A stretch of DNA of 9,471 bases. Source: Coriobacteriales bacterium (lineage in GTDB: Bacteria > Actinomycetota > Coriobacteriia > Coriobacteriales > JAEZZM01). Shown piece after piece: positions 6,515 through 9,471 of the stretch. The stretch lies in contig JASBYZ010000055.1 of assembly GCA_029983705.1 (NCBI GenBank), positions 1 to 9,471 of the forward strand, read 5' to 3'. The position numbers and the translations under genes are program-made. Positions within the stretch are counted from its first letter, which is position 1. Every line of letters begins with the position of its first letter. The notes under the pieces were generated by a model. The model was not told the DNA's origin. It did no database searches and saw only the letters and a list, made by a program, of their open reading frames with translations.

Positions 6515-7441
6515 TTAGATATTGACTGCATCTAATACTTTAACCAATAAATAGCCTTCTCTAACACCGTATTTAGAAATTGAGATGCTTTTGGCATCAA
6601 AAAAGTCTGCAATAGTTCGTGCGCATACTATGCCTGGTAAAGCGGTATGTACCCGGTCTGGAACTACCTGCAATATTTTTCTCATGGCATGGTGTGGATC
6701 ATAAATTGCGCAATCAAAAATGTCATCAATCTCTTCCATACTTACCTTAAAAGTTTTAGAGCCAACTGAGCCTTTAAACCAGTCATCTCTAATCTTTCCT
6801 GCCGCACGAACTGATCCGCCCACACCTGATATCGCGTTAAAGGTGAGGTTTTGGATTTCTGGGATAGTTTCAAGTTCAGCTCGAACTTGCTTTCTGATTC
6901 TATCCATCTCAGCAGGAGTAGGAATAAGGCCTGTCACATTATCAAGGTATAAAGACAGTGAGCCTAAGGTAAGCGAGGTGGCAAATAAGATATCAGTGCC
7001 GTCAAAGACAACAAGCTCAGTTGATGCGCCGCCAATATCAATTTGAGCACCTTTTTTGATGTCAATTGTATTCATTGCACCATAAAAGCCAAGCTGAGCT
7101 TCTTTTGCTCCGCTTAAGATATCCATCTCAAAGCCGGTAGCGTTTTTAATTTGCTTACAGATTGCTTTTTGGTTTTTAGCCTTTCTCATAATGGCTGTTG
7201 CAAAGATGTGGCTGGATACCACGTTAAAATTCTTAATTTTCTTTTTGTAAGACTCTAAAATTTCAATAGCCTTATTGATGCCGTCATCATTTAAGTTACC
7301 CTCATCATCTAAGTAACCTGCTAGTCCGGCCATAGTCTTTTTATTTAGAATTTGGACAAAATCACTCGGTTTATCTTTATTAACCTCATAAATTGATAAT
7401 CTAATGGTGTTTGATCCAAAATCAATAATAGCGTACTGCAA
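6515..7441 (-). CDS. ppx: Exopolyphosphatase, Ppx/GppA family (short form)
   Basis: A 308-residue enzyme of the ASKHA-fold Ppx/GppA family, which removes terminal phosphates from polyphosphate and in some members hydrolyses pppGpp. Visible motifs are the first phosphate loop 'IIDFGSNTIRLSIYEV' (5-20), 'IFATAIMRKAKN' (79-90, the family's 'ATsAvReA.N'), 'ILSGAKEAQLGFYGAMN' (108-124), which holds the catalytic Glu region, and the second phosphate loop 'IDIGGASTELVVF' (134-146). It lacks the C-terminal HD-like domain of the ~500-residue E. coli Ppx and matches the ~300-residue short form. The start is TTG at 7441, supported by AGGGAG five bases upstream and by the motif beginning right at the N terminus. 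There is no nearby ATG alternative. First gene of the operon; pairing with ppk1 puts polyphosphate breakdown and synthesis under one promoter. I favour Ppx over GppA because of the ppk1 neighbour. Confidence 0.92.
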   Translation of the reverse strand: MQYAIIDFGSNTIRLSIYEVNKDKPSDFVQILNKKTMAGLAGYLDDEGNLNDDGINKAIEILESYKKKIKNFNVVSSHIFATAIMRKAKNQKAICKQIKNATGFEMDILSGAKEAQLGFYGAMNTIDIKKGAQIDIGGASTELVVFDGTDILFATSLTLGSLSLYLDNVTGLIPTPAEMDRIRKQVRAELETIPEIQNLTFNAISGVGGSVRAAGKIRDDWFKGSVGSKTFKVSMEEIDDIFDCAIYDPHHAMRKILQVVPDRVHTALPGIVCARTIADFFDAKSISISKYGVREGYLLVKVLDAVNI

Positions 7442-7477
7442 TATAACTCCCTAGATAACTTTCCATGTTGTATTTCT

Positions 7478-7486
7478 ATAGTATCA
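7478..7486 (-). promoter_or_regulatory. Candidate extended -10 promoter for the ppx-ppk1-rlmD operon
   Basis: On the minus strand, TG-A-TACTAT (7486-7478) fits an extended -10 element (TGnTATAAT-like). It would start transcription near 7471, about 30 bases before the TTG start of ppx. No good -35 lies at 17 bases, which is tolerated with an extended -10. No experimental support can be seen. Confidence 0.4.
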
Positions 7487-7527
7487 GCTCACGGGGCAAA
7501 TATGGGCTACATTAGCACTGAGCTTAA

Positions 7528-7543
7528 GTTAAATTTATTTAAC
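7528..7543. promoter_or_regulatory. 16-bp inverted repeat upstream of the chorismate mutase gene
   Basis: GTTAAAT and ATTTAAC flank a central TT, giving perfect 7-bp half-sites within the divergent ppx/aroQ intergenic region, 32 bases before the aroQ ATG. The loop is too short for an RNA hairpin, so a DNA-binding protein site is the more natural reading. It also lies where a -10 region for aroQ would fall (TTAGCA at 7512-7517 could be the -35). AT-rich sequence makes chance palindromes more likely. Confidence 0.3.
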
Positions 7544-7575
7544 AGATGAGACTTTTTTTAAAGAGACGGAGATAG

Positions 7576-7830
7576 ATGAGAGAGTTAAGTGAAATCAGAA
7601 AAGATATAGATGAGCTTGATAGAGAGCTTTTAAAACTCTTTTTAAAACGTCAGGCGCTGAGCCAAGAGGTAGCTCAGTATAAGCAAAGTCATGGCTTAGA
7701 AATCTTTGATGAGGCGCGTGAGCAAGAAAAGCTTGCTGCTCTTGATAGCTATCCTCAAATAAGTAAAGAGTTTATGCTCACACTCATGAATTTTTCGAAG
7801 CAGGCTCAAAGTAATTACCTTAAGAGTTAA
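7576..7830 (+). CDS. aroQ: Stand-alone AroQ-type chorismate mutase
   Basis: An 84-residue all-helical protein of the AroQ fold, which rearranges chorismate to prephenate for Phe/Tyr synthesis. It aligns with the chorismate mutase part of the E. coli P-protein. R8 ('EIRKDIDELD'), R25 ('FLKRQAL'), K36 ('VAQYK'), D45, R48 and E49 ('FDEAREQEKL') occupy the positions of Arg11, Arg28, Lys39, Asp48, Arg51 and Glu52. S74 and Q78 near the C terminus match Ser84 and Gln88. The active site therefore looks complete. It is not fused to prephenate dehydratase, DAHP synthase or dehydrogenase. The ATG has GGAG four bases upstream, inside GACGGAGATAG. It is divergent from ppx and followed after 44 bases by a tRNA. 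No other aromatic amino acid gene is in the window, so the pathway link rests on the protein alone. Confidence 0.93.
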   Translation: MRELSEIRKDIDELDRELLKLFLKRQALSQEVAQYKQSHGLEIFDEAREQEKLAALDSYPQISKEFMLTLMNFSKQAQSNYLKS

Positions 7831-7847
7831 TGAAGCTCAGCTATACG

Positions 7848-7856
7848 TGTTAAAAT
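7848..7856 (+). promoter_or_regulatory. Candidate extended -10 promoter for tRNA-Arg
   Basis: TG-T-TAAAAT (7848-7856) is an extended -10-like element about 18 bases before the mature tRNA 5' end, predicting a start near 7863 and a leader of about 12 bases. The -35 region (TTAATG at 7827-7832) is weak and overlaps the aroQ stop. Readthrough from aroQ is an alternative source of the tRNA transcript. Confidence 0.35.
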
Positions 7857-7874
7857 TTTTGAGTTTAGATATTT

Positions 7875-7950
7875 GCCCTCATAGCTCAGGGGATAGAGCG
7901 TCCGCCTCCGGAGCGGAAGGCCGTAGGTTCAAATCCTACTGGGGGCACCA
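7875..7950 (+). tRNA. tRNA-Arg (anticodon CCG)
   Basis: A complete 76-base cloverleaf. The 7-bp acceptor stem GCCCTCA/TGGGGGC has one T-G wobble. The D-stem is GCTC/GAGC and the anticodon stem TCCGC/GCGGA encloses loop CTCCGGA, giving anticodon CCG, which reads the Arg codon CGG. A 5-base variable loop is followed by T-stem GTAGG/CCTAC with loop TTCAAAT. The 3' CCA is encoded (7948-7950) after discriminator A. It sits 44 bases after aroQ and 23 bases before the aconitase ATG, all on the + strand. Confidence 0.96.
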
Positions 7951-7973
7951 GCTAAAAGGAAAGGGTTGTTAAG

Positions 7974-9471
7974 ATGTCTGCACAAGATGCGTCTTACAAA
8001 AAGCACCTTGAAATACATGATCAATCATACAGTTATTACGATGTAAACCAGATCGAGGGAGTAGAAAAGCTTCCGTACTCACTTATTATTCTTCTTGAAA
8101 ATATTTTGAGAAATACCCAAGGAGAAGCTCGTGAGCAGATGGTAGATGCACTTTTGGCCTCAGCACTTAAGCATGAAGAGCCAAAAGAGATTTCGTTTAT
8201 GCCGGCACGCGTGCTGCTTACAGACTTTACTGGTGTGCCTTGTATGGTTGACCTTGCTGCTATGAGAGATGCAGTGCTTGAGCAGGGCCAAGATCCTTCA
8301 ATGATAAATCCTCTCATCCCTGTTGACTTAGTAATTGACCACAGTGTTATTGCCGATAAGGCCGGCTGCCCTAAGGCTCACGTGTTTAACGAGGACATGG
8401 AGTTTGAGCGCAACAAAGAGCGCTACAGCTTTTTGAAGTGGGCGCAGCAATCCTTTGATAACTTACAAATTGTGCCTCCAGCAACCGGAATTTGTCACCA
8501 GCTTAATTTAGAAAAACTTGCAAGCGTGGTCTATGCAAATACCAAAGGTAAAGAGGCGCTTATATATCCTGACACCTTAATTGGTGCAGATTCACACACT
8601 ACAACCGTTAACGGTATTTCTGTTTTAGCCTGGGGTGTTGGAGGTATTGAGGCAGAGGCTGCAATGCTTGGACAAGCAGTAAGTATCCTAATTCCAAAGG
8701 TGATAGGCATAAAGCTTACAGGAGCGCTTAAGGAAGGTGTTACTGCCTTTGACCTAAGTCTTTCAGTTGCTGAGCGCTTACGAAGCATTGGCGTTGTGGG
8801 CAAATTCGTAGAGTTTTTTGGCGAGGGCCTTATGAGCTTATCGGCAAATGACAGAGCAACTATAGCTAATATGTCTCCTGAATACGGGTGTACGGTAAGC
8901 TACTTTGCAATCGACCAAAATACCCTCGACTTCTTATATAGGTCAGGCAGGGACGAGCACCAGGTTAAATTAGTTGAGGCCTACGCAAAAGACCAGGGCT
9001 TATGGTTTAATCCTCAGCTTCAAAAAGAGTATGAGCATGTGATTGAGCTTGATTTGTCAGAAATTGAGCCAGTTATTGCTGGTCCAAAGAAGCCTCATGA
9101 GAAGATTTATTTTAGTGAAGCTAAGAAAAGCTTTAGAGAAATCTGTCAAAATAGAGGGCTTTCTAGTGATGTAAGTGCGACGCTTCGTCTGGGCGATGAG
9201 GACTTTGAGCTTACTCACGGAGCAATTGCCATTGCAGCAATTACCTCATGTACCTCTATGGCAAATCCAGACATGCTACTTGCCTTAGGTCTTCTTGCTA
9301 AGAACGCATGCGAGGCTGGAATTTATGCTAAACCATGGGTTAAAAAGATGTTTTCACCAGGGTCTAAGTTTAGCCAAAGTTTGATGGACAAGGCGGGACT
9401 GAGCATCTATCTTGATGCACAGGGTTTTTACACGAGCGGTTTTGGATGCATGAGCTGCATTGGAAACTCAG
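7974..9471 (+). CDS. acnA: Aconitate hydratase (AcnA/IRP type), 3' end outside the window
   Basis: An open frame from the ATG at 7974 gives 499 residues and runs off the end; AcnA proteins are usually near 900, so a little over half is seen. It isomerises citrate to isocitrate with a 4Fe-4S cluster. Family landmarks are 'LPYSLIILLENILRN' (near 32-46), 'DFTGVPCMVDLAAMRDA', 'VPPATGICHQLNLE', 'GADSHTTTVNG' (D206-S207-H208) and 'WGVGGIEAEAAMLGQ'. All three cluster ligands are present: C426 ('AITSCTS') and C492/C495 ('GCMSCIGNS'). The common 'SCTNTSNP' appears here as 'SCTSMANP'. The N terminus is shorter than in E. coli AcnA. The ribosome binding site GGAAAGGG lies eight bases upstream. The missing part would hold the C-terminal swivel domain. 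With no other TCA gene visible, a role in 2-oxoglutarate/glutamate supply is a reasonable but untested idea. Confidence 0.95.
   Translation, partial: MSAQDASYKKHLEIHDQSYSYYDVNQIEGVEKLPYSLIILLENILRNTQGEAREQMVDALLASALKHEEPKEISFMPARVLLTDFTGVPCMVDLAAMRDAVLEQGQDPSMINPLIPVDLVIDHSVIADKAGCPKAHVFNEDMEFERNKERYSFLKWAQQSFDNLQIVPPATGICHQLNLEKLASVVYANTKGKEALIYPDTLIGADSHTTTVNGISVLAWGVGGIEAEAAMLGQAVSILIPKVIGIKLTGALKEGVTAFDLSLSVAERLRSIGVVGKFVEFFGEGLMSLSANDRATIANMSPEYGCTVSYFAIDQNTLDFLYRSGRDEHQVKLVEAYAKDQGLWFNPQLQKEYEHVIELDLSEIEPVIAGPKKPHEKIYFSEAKKSFREICQNRGLSSDVSATLRLGDEDFELTHGAIAIAAITSCTSMANPDMLLALGLLAKNACEAGIYAKPWVKKMFSPGSKFSQSLMDKAGLSIYLDAQGFYTSGFGCMSCIGNS

Noticed and set aside
6720..7046. 108-codon + strand open frame inside ppx
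   Set aside because: It is antisense to well-conserved ppx motifs, and the Ser/Thr/Pro-rich translation is typical of an antisense reading of a real gene.
7875..7950. tRNA-Arg as an integration site
   Set aside because: The downstream gene is a housekeeping aconitase only 23 bases away. No integrase and no repeat of the tRNA 3' end are visible in the window.
8036..8803. Two minus-strand open frames of about 90 codons
   Set aside because: Both lie opposite the aconitase frame, whose family motifs are continuous through the region. Their Ser/Ala/Pro-rich translations are shadows.

Overview
The window reads as chromosomal DNA from a moderately AT-rich bacterium. My best guess is a low-GC member of the Coriobacteriia (the Atopobium/Lancefieldella/Fannyhessea group). 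This rests on the protein style of PPK1, the RNA methyltransferase and the stand-alone chorismate mutase, and on DUF4143-type ATPase and flavodoxin_5 genes nearby. It is an inference, not a demonstrated assignment.

Left part (1-2745). The 3' part of a von Willebrand A (vWA) domain gene enters on the + strand; its MIDAS motif lies upstream of the first ATG, so the gene starts outside the window. It converges with two minus-strand genes: a flavodoxin-domain protein, then a CPBP/CAAX-type membrane protease. Between the flavodoxin gene and the next operon is a very AT-rich stretch of about 300 bases. It holds a decayed 3' fragment of a DUF4143 AAA+ ATPase gene, a candidate promoter and a weak terminator-like hairpin. 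This part looks like accessory, turned-over DNA.

Middle part (2746-7441, minus strand). There is a compact operon ppx - ppk1 - rlmD-like RNA methyltransferase, with gaps of 32 and 11 bases. The ribosome binding site of the methyltransferase overlaps the ppk1 stop. PPK1 makes inorganic polyphosphate from ATP and Ppx removes terminal phosphates, so the synthetic and degradative enzymes share one transcript with an RNA m5U methyltransferase. The methyltransferase has lost the CGGC part of its iron-sulfur motif. PPK1 has Gln at the second classical histidine position and carries a C-terminal extension of roughly 110 residues ending in an amphipathic segment.

Right part (7442-9471, + strand). A divergent intergenic region drives ppx to the left and a small AroQ chorismate mutase to the right. 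This is followed by a tRNA-Arg(CCG) with encoded CCA and by the first 499 codons of an AcnA-type aconitase that runs off the end.

I found no CRISPR array, insertion sequence, phage gene or convincing new multi-gene system. The most unusual observations are the decayed DUF4143 gene, the cluster-less RlmD and its placement in the polyphosphate operon, and the PPK1 tail.
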